Shown here one piece after another: positions 1 through 10,100 of a stretch of DNA of 64,000 bases (position 1 is its first letter; each line of letters begins with the position of its first letter). Under the pieces are notes generated by a model. The model saw only the letters and a program-made list of their open reading frames with translations, was not told where the DNA came from and ran no database searches. A program made the translations under genes and the position numbers. Source of the DNA: Balanoglossus misakiensis (lineage: Eukaryota; Hemichordata); contig CM082577.2 in the NCBI GenBank assembly GCA_040954595.2, forward strand, positions 2,294,001-2,358,000, in the 5' to 3' direction.

Positions 1-107
1 GGTACAAATTTGCTAATGAGAATCTTGGATTTTTACTGATAAAAAAATAAGTGATAATGTTTGATCTCTCTACTCCTTAAATGGCAGAGTTTTCTTATCT
101 GACTTAC

Positions 108-1446
108 TTTTCTTTTTCAATGTTGTCTCCACCCTGGTTGCCATGGCATCCTCGTCCACTGTTCCTCCCCTTGCGTGGAATTCCTGCATCACTTCGTGAT
201 TCACTTCATCCATCAGTTGTTGGAGTGACATCTCTTCTCTAGCGCCCCCTATGATGACCTTTGACAACAATTTGGCATTCTTTAACCAGACGTACTGACC
301 GCCAGTCACGTGAGCGATAGCCATGAAGAAATCTTTGTATGTCTCGACGTAAGATCCACAGGTGACGGTGTAAAGAGTGATGTTTTTCTCCGCCATTTCG
401 CGGGAGATTTTCATGGGGTCGTGACCCTCTGGGCAGCCTGGGAATTGAAAATGATAAAATAAATATAGAGAAAGAGCACCAAAAAGCTTGATAAAATCTC
501 GAAATTGATACATGTAGATGTAAATACATGTATTTAATGCACAATATGCTTGCTCTTATTTTTCTTATTCTGTTTTTCTTGTTTCGTCACACGAATGCTT
601 AATGAAAAAAAGCCTCACCTTTTGGAAATCCGTCCCGGCCGCTGTCGCTCAAACCATGTGGCGGTGCATCGGCGATCAAGACAACCACTTTCGTCGCTCG
701 GGAGCGCCATTTCAAGTTCAAGGCCTCGTACATCCCGTCAGCAACTGCCTCTGGCCCGTCACCCCCTGAAAAAACAACACATAATTTTTTCTTAATACAG
801 TTATTTGATATTTAAATATGAAATGATCTGGTTCTAAATGTATCTACTACAAGCTTTCAAAATGTAACTGTACGAGTTGAGAAATATGAATTGATACACA
901 CCTCCATAGGCGTTCATGTCTTTCATCTCCTTTTGCATCTGCTTCAAAGATGGTGTGAAGTCCATCACGCGTGTAACGAATGTTCTGTCTTCTGGGGGAT
1001 GGTCTCTGTATTGCACTAACGCCAAGTGAATGTCTGACATCTCCTTGGCAACGATCTCCTCTACGATGGCTTGTATGTTCTGGTGGCAGAAAGCGAGAAC
1101 ATTGAGAAAAAAGTGTTACCTATCAAGGAGGTATTATATCCATAAGGAGAGGTAGTAATCCATTTTTTTCTCTGTTGTGATATATTAACCCGAACATTTT
1201 GTCATATTTACTGTCTGTAATAGACAACGCCTTGTCAGGTATTCTGAACCTTAAAATATGGACATTTTATGGTTATGTAAACCTGAATTATGAACTGATG
1301 CTGTTATGTACCTTTTTAGCCTCGTTGATGTAGCTGCCCATGCTACTTGTGGTGTCAATAACGAAAGCTAAATCTAACACGGAGGCATCGTGGTGTTTCA
1401 GCAGAGGTTGTGGTACGAAATCGGGTACTTCGATGGCACCGGGCAT
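108..1446 (-). CDS. VWA-domain protein, left copy (3' end beyond window)
   Basis: Four exons read on the minus strand: 1446-1312, 1079-902, 765-619 and 437-108. All junctions are GT-AG and phases match the plus-strand paralogue at 1988-4439. The visible 263 codons begin MPGAIEVPDF and hold a VWA domain. The MIDAS-type strand is FVIDTTSSMGS near residue 31, followed by RDHPP and the LIADAPPHG strand. There is no signal peptide, so the protein is probably intracellular. Exon 4 ends at a GTAAGT donor at 107, so the frame that runs on to a stop at 70-72 is intron read-through. The tail exons seen in the paralogue should lie left of the window. VWA domains bind proteins through a metal-coordinated site; the partner here is unknown. 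The domain call is firm, the function is not. Confidence 0.8.
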
Positions 1447-1987
1447 TTTGAAAGCTTTTCGTTTTGAGTTTGGAACTTGTTTTGAATTTTTGAAGAAGGT
1501 ATTCTTTTCAGTCTGGTCTGCTGAGTAGTCAGAGGTGTTGTGGTTTAAAGCACAGTCGGTCGCCTTTTATATCTGCTGGATCTACGATCAAGCTATTGTT
1601 AGTCACCCTGCCTGCACGGACATGTCTCACTATAGCGACCTATATATAGATCATGTTGTCCTGACGTCAGCGACAAGTGTGCGCCCTCTAGAGGCCAATC
1701 ATGCTGGAACATGTTCGTGGGGCTTGCGCTGATGATGTCATCGACTGCGTACTATTTTAAGCGCAGCCCTCAGCCATGTCGACGAGAGTATAGAGCAAAA
1801 CAAAGGTAGCTGTCCGCAATAAAAGGCATTGTGGCGCTCCAGTCTCGACACAATCGAACTGTCCGCGGTTCTGACAAGTCAGCAAGAATTTGCCAAGTCA
1901 ACAATCCAGACGCTTAGGCCTATAACCCATAAAGCGTCACAAGATTTTGTGATCAAAAATTTGATATTGAGACTGAAGTTGATTAAT
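1447..1987. promoter_or_regulatory. Shared bidirectional promoter of the VWA pair
   Basis: This 541-bp gap separates two divergent start codons. A minus-strand TATA box (TATAAAAG) lies at 1564-1571, 118 bp before the left gene's ATG. For the plus gene, TATA-like stretches lie at 1641-1649 (TATATATAG) and 1818-1826 (AATAAAAG). A perfect CRE palindrome, TGACGTCA, is at 1662-1669, a near copy (TGATGTCA) at 1733-1740, and a CCAAT motif near 1695. These are motif matches only; the start sites were not measured. Confidence 0.5.
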
Positions 1988-4439
1988 ATGCCCGGCGCTA
2001 TCGACGTTCCCGATTTCGTCCCACAGCCGCTGCTGAAACACCACGATGCGTCTGTACTGGACCTTGCGTTCGTTATAGACTGCACAGGCAGTATGGGAAG
2101 TTATATAGACCAAGCCAGAAAGGTACGGACACATCTCAATAGACAGTGAACGGACCTCGCGAGCAAATCATGATTGATTCTAAGGCGGGCCCGTACATAC
2201 AACGAGCCCTTGTCCTCTAATGAACACTGTGTGGAGGTATTCTCGCAGATGGTTCTTCGTATAAAGTTTGTAATCAGAGAACATTTCCGAGTTCATATCA
2301 CTGACACGGGTTTGTTCACAGTGTCTTGTTTTCTCTCCACGTGTAGAAAATGCAAAGCATCGTCGAGGAAATCGTTGCCAAGGAGATGTCTGACATCCAC
2401 CTCGCTCTGGTGGAATACAGAGACCATCCTCCCCAAGACAAAACTTTCGTGACGCGAGTGCTGGATTTCACTCCGTCGCTGAAAACTATGCAGACGAAAA
2501 TGAACGGCATGTCAGCAAAAGGAGGTAGGAGTTTGCCGTGGTTTCTTTCTTTCTTTACGTTCGTTTGTTGTTGTTGTGCGGTTGCGTAAAGCTTTGGGAT
2601 ATGTACTTGGGCCAATCACCCTGACCTATAACGACAGTGAAGTTCACCCATGACAGTGTTACTTGGATATTTACGTACAAAAAATGGCCTTTGAACTTTG
2701 TAGACCCCTTGTACTTTGTAGACGGGGGCCTTTTGGGCATGGGGGAAAAAGGAACCTAAAGCTAACTACATGTTAATGTGTAAACTTTCCGTCACACAGG
2801 TGGAGATGGACCAGAGGCTGTCACCGACGGACTGCACGAGGCTCTAAATTTGAAATGGCGCCCTCGTGCGACAAAGGTGTGCGTGCTTATCGCTGATGCT
2901 CCCCCTCACGGACTCGGGGATAGTGGCGATGCCATCCCGAAAGGTATTAAGATTTCTCATTAATGCTGGTGACCGTTTGTCATTGTTTATTATGTGAAAT
3001 TTCAAACTCAAAGACAACAACCCAAACAAACCAAACCGCATAAAACTAACTTGACCTCATTGAAATGGCTTTTTGTCCGTCTGCTACCACCATTTAGGAC
3101 TTGAGAAGTACAGTCTCTTATTTTCAAACATTTTCTAGGTTGCCCTGCGGGTCACGACCCCATGAAAATTTCCCGCGAAATGGCAGAGAAAAACGTCACA
3201 CTTTACACCGTCGCCTGTGGACCTTACGCCGAGGAATTCAAAGATTTCTTCATGGCTATCGCTCACGTGACTGGCGGCCAATACGTGTCGTTGAAGGATG
3301 TCGCTTTGCTGTCAAAGGTAATCATAGGGGGCGCTAGAGAAGAGATGTCGCTCCAACAACTGATGGATGAAGTAAATCACGAAGTGATGCAGGAATTCCA
3401 CGCCAGGGGAGGAACAGTGGACGAGGATGCCATGGCAACCAGGGTGGAGACAACTTTCAGAAAGAAAAGTAGGTCGATCTGAGTTTCAGTGGAAAGTGAC
3501 AAATTACGTAAAATTTGAACGAAAATACATTTTCAGAGATGGCCATTTTCGTAGAGACTATAGAAGTTGAATATCGCAACTAATGACCGCTGTGTTATAT
3601 ATTTTATTTGCAGAACGAACAGCCAAAGCCATGACAACGGGGACTGACGCGTTGCCGGATGTTTCCAAGAGGTCGAAAAGAATCGCCAAGTTAGAGAGCT
3701 TGGCGGATGTTCGTAGTGAATTGGCCAAACCAGATACGAGTGGCCCGACTCCATCCACGTCATCTTCAGCCAAGAGAACGGATGCAAGGAAGAGGAAAAT
3801 GGAGGACAGTACTAGTGCGTCGACGTCATCTACAAGTTCCGCCATGACATGGGGAGCGCTAGCGAAAGTTCGAAAGACCAAACACGTAGTGTTTGCGTAC
3901 GACAGGTAAGAATGTGACAGCCAGAGAGAGAGAGAGAGAGAGACGGACACATACATACAGACAGATAGCCAGACGTCGTGGCCCCTCGTCAGCTTTAAAT
4001 CAAAAGTAGATTTTTAACTTTAGAAACACGTTCTAAAAATTCCTTTTAATTTCATTTTAGTGGTGATGACGTTGCCATGACAAGGTCAAGATCGCGACAC
4101 CCGGTCACAGGAGTGTGCGCAGTCTGTAGCGCGAAACCGTCCAAGGCGGTAGACGGGAAAAAGCGCCCGCGCCCGGCACGCACACCGACGCCCAGGCCGT
4201 CGCCAGCCGCAGCCACCCCCGCGATGACGTCGACCGCCACGAAGCTGAGAAGGTCGCCGAGAAAGAAGGGCGGAGTCTCCGCCACGCCGCCACTGGCAGG
4301 TGCTACGACCGCGGCGACTCCAACCGCCGGCAAAAGCGACATTTCGTTTTCGGAAGCTGCGCTGGTATCCCGCAGACAAGTCCAGCGTTTGGTCACGAAA
4401 TCGATCGCTGTCAATAAACTGAGGATATTTAAAAAGTAG
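1988..4439 (+). CDS. VWA-domain protein with basic, nuclear-type tail
   Basis: Six exons (1988-2122, 2347-2524, 2800-2943, 3139-3468, 3614-3905, 4061-4439) join in frame to 485 codons. Residues ~25-215 form a VWA domain with MIDAS motif DCTGS at residues 31-35, then VEYRDHPPQD and the VLIADAPPHG strand. A conserved helical segment, EEMSLQQLMDEVNHEVMQEF, follows. Residues ~265-485 are low complexity, Ser/Thr/Pro-rich and strongly basic, with NLS-like KRSKRIAK, KRTDARKRK, KKRPRPAR and RRSPRKK. A CAVC pair lies in that tail. The start is the first ATG and is shared with the inverted paralogue. No signal peptide or membrane segment is visible. A cytosolic or nuclear protein-interaction role is inferred; the actual function is not recognised. 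Confidence 0.82.
3923..3943. repeat. (AG)n microsatellite in VWA intron 5
   Basis: About ten AG dinucleotides lie just downstream of the exon 5 splice donor. Confidence 0.9.
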
Positions 4440-4738
4440 AAGGTTTGGCTTTGTAAAATTCCTGTGTGGTGTTGTATACAAGTACATGTGCACCCAGCCA
4501 TCAAACTTGTCATAGTGGCACTGTACCAAAAGATGATCGGAGTTTCACCGGATTGCGAAGGGCAGTGTCTTGACACACAGATCATTTTCTGTCAGCCATC
4601 TGTAGATTTTTCACTTCGCCACCTCTAATTTTGAAGTTTTTCGGCATTTAATATATTTACGTGTACAGATAGAATTATTAAAGTTTTTTTTTGTAATGGT
4701 GCAATGGTTGTTTTATTGCAACATTTGTACATTTCATA

Positions 4739-4744
4739 AATAAA
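4739..4744 (+). terminator. Poly(A) signal AATAAA for the plus VWA gene
   Basis: A canonical AATAAA lies 300 bp past the stop codon, in an AT-rich stretch, before the convergent lipocalin gene. The true cleavage site is unknown. Confidence 0.5.
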
Positions 4745-5143
4745 AAAAACCTGCCGGAGTATAATTGTTCTTGTAACTGTTTCTATGTTCTATCTATAAA
4801 AATGCACCAACAACTTGTAGGGAAAGTACGACCAAGCACATCTTGGTAGAAGAGTTTCCTCAAAAAACGTGCTGGTTGTATGATCATGTAATTGTCAGCA
4901 TTCTCATTATTATGTCAGCCATAGGCATGATGCTGAAACCTCGAACGGTTGTGAAATACTAAACGCCGAAAATTGGATCTATGAAGCCCGCGTACAGGAG
5001 GGTAGAAATTCCGTAACGTATTCTGCTGTACGTTGTCACCGTGACACCCTGCTGTGAAAATATGTATGTGGGTGCCCCTACGGAATAATGCTGAATAAAA
5101 TCGAACTGAAAAAATGGGGAAAATTCGCCCAGATTGAGGAGAT

Positions 5144-6302
5144 CTATCGTCGGTAGTCGGTTACATCGTAGGTGCAGTCGGCGGTGTGCACGGATTCCAC
5201 GGGTCTGTTCAGCGGTCGGGTGAAACCATTTTCGCTGAGCCATAACAACACCTCGTCCTGGTACACCTGGCGGAATTCTTCAACGTCTCGCGCCAGGACG
5301 AAGAGAAACGCCGAGACTCCGTCTGTGACGATGGAGTATTGGTACTGGAAGGAGCCGTCCGCCTGTCGCTCTTTGGGGCCAAGTTTGACCACCCAGTCTG
5401 GCAAGAAAAGGAGAAATTCAGCGGGAGCGTGAGGTTGGATGCACACCTTTCCAAGCCGCGGAAATATGTCGTACGGAAATATGTGTCGTAGAGGGTTCAA
5501 GACGCAAATATATGTACTTCATTTTGCGCAATACTCACAGGCTGCCACGTCATTGAAACCCGTCTGCAGGTCGACCAGGAGCTTGCCGGGATCGTACAAG
5601 TCCGGCACGTAGGCAAAACCGTATATGACGTCAAGGGGTCCAGCAGGTGAGCCCAGAGTCTGTGTGTTCATCACAGAAATTGTACCGTTTGGGTTCAGTC
5701 CATCTGAAGTAGAAAATTAAACGGTCACGGAAAGAATGAGGCCGCGAAAAGGACAGAAAAATTCACATGTCCACTCTTCCACTTTTTGAATGTCATGTTT
5801 CAGTTTTGAAAAAAATATTTTGCATTCGTCATATTTATCAAAAATCAAAGTGGTGTGGTTCATATAGATCATAACGTACATTCTTACTTACACTCTGCCG
5901 AGTTGCAGTAGCCATCTTTTTCAAAAGACTGTTTCGCATATTGATTAGAATGAGTCTAATTGTAAAACAAAAACAGGGAAAAATATTCAGATATTCAGAC
6001 TGTAAATATCACTGCAAACCCGCGCACGCACACGCACACATACTCTCTCTCTCTCTCTGTCTCTCTCTCCCCCTACCTCCCTCTCCATCTCCAATCATGC
6101 ACGCCCACACACAACATTCCAGAGAATCTTTCCATATCTCCACGCCGAGCATAAATCAAATAACAGAACCGAATCATACCTCGTACCACTTTCCGAGGTA
6201 AGCGTCGAAGTCAATCTCTCGGACGGTTGGCAGCGCTCTCTGCTGTCCAATACAGACAGCCAGGCATGATGCTAAGACCACCAATGTTTTTGTGACGTGC
6301 AT
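5144..6302 (-). CDS. Lipocalin 1 (ApoD/Lazarillo-like), secreted
   Basis: Four exons on the minus strand, 6302-6180, 5955-5892, 5703-5539 and 5397-5144, give 201 codons, the usual length for a secreted lipocalin. Residues 1-19 form a signal peptide (TLVVLASCLAVCIG), followed by QRALPTVREI. The lipocalin signature GKWYE, with the invariant G-x-W, is at residues 37-41. The C-terminal barrel strands YSIVTDG and FLFVLARD match the second and third structurally conserved regions, including the Arg. Cysteines in DGYC and ADCTY could form the barrel disulfides. Introns are in phases 0, 1 and 1 as in the two neighbouring paralogues. The product should carry a small hydrophobic ligand outside the cell; the ligand is unknown. 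Confidence 0.88.
6003..6092. repeat. CA/CT-rich microsatellite in lipocalin 1 intron 1
   Basis: ACGC/ACAC steps run into a (CT)n tract and then CCT/CCA-rich sequence. It is a simple repeat inside the intron. Confidence 0.8.
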
Positions 6303-6356
6303 GGTTGACTCGGCAAGAGGACGAAGATGACTATACACGTGCGCGGAATGTCCCTC

Positions 6357-6363
6357 ATTTATA
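6357..6363 (-). promoter_or_regulatory. TATA box of lipocalin 1
   Basis: TATAAAT on the minus strand lies 55 bp upstream of the lipocalin 1 ATG. The third lipocalin gene has the same motif at the same distance (63 bp). Confidence 0.6.
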
Positions 6364-6383
6364 CGCAGTCTTGAGAAAAGCAC

Positions 6384-7118
6384 GCGACCACGAACGTGCT
6401 CGAGAAATAATCGTTACAATTTGGCAAATTATTGATGATAATTGGGATTATTTCGAAGCAGGAATTAATGATAATTCGCTGATCCGTAATCTCATTCATA
6501 AACAGGTGCCGGGTATGTCCTGGGGAACGAACATCTGTCTCGTAGTGGTTTGGTCACGTGCTTGAACACATGCTTGCTCATGCCTTCCTCATTGAAAACG
6601 AGATCGTTTCACAATGGCCGTCCCCACCTTTGAGTGGAATGTCCAACAAGGGTGTTAACAAAAATCGCTTGGGATCGCACATATCGAAAATGCGAGGTAT
6701 AGAATCATACTATTCTTGGGAATATCATAGAACTCAACTGAACGCTATGAAGATGAATACCTTTAGTATATCCAGATGTAAGTTACCAACCATGTATGTA
6801 CATAAATCATGCACGGCATACCAATAATAATAATACATTTTTTTTACTTTATTAAAATTTGGAACCATGGTCCAAGATGTCATATTTAACAAAATACAAC
6901 ACCAATAAGCAGAAAATGCATCAAAACTTTACATTGTTGTGCTTGATGCAAGGCTTGTTGAATTATATTAGCCAGTGGTAATGAGTTCTGGAGAGGCGAC
7001 ACGTTTCGGTATAAATGTACGCACGCCACATTTTTTATTAAACCGACAGACAAACGGTCACCCGATGACGCAACTAAACACGTGACGGGTGTGTCGACAG
7101 CGCAGGTGTGCTGCCCGC
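6384..7118. other. Intergenic spacer between lipocalins 1 and 2
   Basis: The stretch is AT-rich. Short open frames here show no family resemblance and no splice context. I see no gene. Confidence 0.6.
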
Positions 7119-10100
7119 CTAAACATATATGCATTCCGGTACATGCAAAGTTTCTATTGGCGCGTTGACTCCGGTGAAACCGTTTGACGACAGCCAAGAT
7201 AGTACTTCGGCGTCGTACTTGTCTCTGAACGTGTCTGGGTCACGTGCTAGCACGTAGAGATACAGAGTGACGTTGTCGGTGATGATAGAATATTCGTATC
7301 GCTCTACGCCGTCTGGTCCAGTCAGTTTGGGTCCAAGTTTTACTATCCAATCTAGAGAAAAAAAAATATCTTGCATGTCAAATGAGTTTCTCAAATTTTA
7401 TGATACAATATGTATTTTTCATGTATCATATTTTGCAATTGTCGTGAAAAGGTATCTGTCATTTCAGTTTCTGACCCACGAAGTTTACAGCAGAGGTGCA
7501 TTTATTGTCGACGGAAAATGATAAATTTTCTGGCAGATGTGCACGTGGTGTACGCCGTATGGACTGATTGGACTCCTGCTTAGAATGTCCAGGAGACTGA
7601 ACCGGATGTGATGTCACAACTGCGCGGTCTGTGTGTTTGTATCTTATTTACTCACAAGGCGCTCCTCCGCCGCCGACTGTCGGGAAACTGACCGACAACT
7701 TGCCGGGTTCGTTCACCGGGTCGCTTCTGTAGGCAATCCCCTTCAATGCGTCGATGTCACCGTCAGGTTCGAAGAGCCTCTGGGTGTTCCAAACAGAAAT
7801 TACACCCCCTCCGTTATCACCGTCTGCAGAGGAGCAGAAAAGGTCGTTTTCATTACCGTAGAAAATTACAAAAATGGAAAATCTGGTAGAAACTTTTGAA
7901 AAAGTTTAAGTGGAAAATAAGAAATCACGCATCCGTCGCGTCATTTATATTTTTGTAAAGTAGTACAAGAGCATACCATCCTTTCTAGTGAGATGACAAC
8001 TGAGTTTTTAAGATAAATTTTCCCATGCCTGCTAGTGTTAGTATAGACCTAACATTTAAGATTAGTATACCGACATTATTTTCTCGCCACTACACATTTC
8101 ACCACACACCAGTGAAAGATCACACGATACCTACACGTTGCTTGAATGCACACCCCGTTTCTTTCGAACGTGGCGTAGCTGAATATGTTGGCATACATCT
8201 GTAGGGGGTGAGACTAAAACGAAGGAAACCGAAGGAAACCGAAGGAAACTGAAGGACACTGTTTTTTCCATATTTTAGTGCGAAGGAAAAGGTTTTCTCT
8301 ATGCTGGTGGCCGAAGGACTGGTTTAGCTTCGAATTAAACGCCGAAGGAAAGCGAAGGACGCTGATTTATCCATATTTAAGTGCGAAGGAAAAGGTTTTC
8401 TCTATGCTGGTGGCCGAAGGATAGGTTTAGTTCGGTAATTAATTATGCTGGTGGCCGAAGGACAGGTTTAGTTCGGTAATTAAAGCCGCAGGACGGGTTC
8501 AGCTCCGTAATTTTGGCCGAAGGAAAGCGAAGGACACTGATTTTTCCATATTTTAGTGCGAAGGACACGGTTTTCTGTATGCTAGAGGCCGAAGGACAGG
8601 TTTAGCTCAGTAATTAAAGCCAAAGGACGGGTGTAGCTCCGTAATTTTTGCCGAAGGAAACCGAAGGACGCTGATTTATCCGTATTTTAGTGCGAAGGAC
8701 GTGGTTTTCTCTATGCTGGGGGCCGAAGGACTGGTTTAGTTCGGTAATTAATTATGCTGGTGGCCGAAGGACAGGTTTAGTTCGGTAATTAAAGCTTAAG
8801 GACGGGTGTAGCTCCGTAATTTTGGCCGAAGGAAACCGAAGGACACTGATTTTTCCATATTTTAGTGCGAAGGACACGGTTTTCTGTATGCTGGAGGCCA
8901 AGGGATTGGTTTAGCTTCGAATTAAACGCCGAAGGACGGATGTAGCTCCGTAATTTAGGCCGAAGGAAAGCGAAGGACGCTCATATCTCCATATTTTCGG
9001 CCGAAGGACGAGGTTTTCTGTATGCTAGAGGCCGAAGGACAAGTGTAGCTCAGTAATTTAGGGCGAAGGAAAGCGAAGGACACTGATTTTTCCATATTTT
9101 AGTGCGAAGGACACGGTTTTCTGTATGCTGGAGGCCAAGGGATTGGTTTAGCTTCGAATTAAACGCCGAAGGACGGATGTAGCTCCGTAATTTAGGCCGA
9201 AGGAAAGCGAAGGACGCTCATATCTCCATATTTTAGGGCGAAGGGAAGCCAGTAAGGTGCGGAATTGTGTTTTATCGTTTTTAGAAAGTTTAGCTACAAG
9301 TGTAGAAAGCTAAATTAGCTGTAGCTAAATAGTTCTAAACTATCTAAGTTTTAAGGATAATTATCACTACGATAATTATCGCTTTCTAAATATCGTTCTA
9401 AATTTATAAATTAGCCACAGTTTAGAAAGCCCCCCCCCCCCCCCGACTAAAATTTTCTGCCGACGATATAAGTGCTGTATTTCCATTCCAATATTTGCGG
9501 AATTTTCATGTATGATTTCAATTGGTGCATTTCAATTTCAATATTTGCGGACGGGAGAATGTTGGGAATCGTTTATTGCCCAAATCAAGCCTTATCTCAA
9601 AACTCCTCTCAGTTTATTGAGATATGGGCTTCGTTTGTATGACACCATTGTTCTGTGCAACGACTGAAGTCTCAGGTTAATCAATGTCTTAACACCATTG
9701 TTCTACCATTATGAGGTGTTGTAAAATGTCAGAGTTAGAACTTCGACTATATATACTGTTAAAATAAAACAAAGATCACATTTGACTTCCCACCGAAGTA
9801 CTGGCCATCCCGTCTCTCTCTTCATTCCAAGCCTACTTCCAAAGTGTACGCCGTACATTTGTAAACGCCCAAGTAGTCCAACTTTCTAAACTGCTGCTAG
9901 TTTAGAAAGTTTAGAACGATATTTAGAAAGTGATAATTATCTTGAAAAAAGCCGTGTTTATCATTATTAGCTAAATTAGCTTCCTTAGACAATACATGTA
10001 GTTTAGAAATGCCCCTTCAATAAGACCATGGACGTGAAAAGAGCATGATAAGACACAATTCCGCACCTAACTCAGGAAAGCGAAGGACAGTGATTCTCCA

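Noticed and set aside
70-107. C-terminal KSDKKTLPFKE extension of the left VWA gene
   Set aside because: It is reading through a consensus GTAAGT donor. The paralogue splices at the same base.
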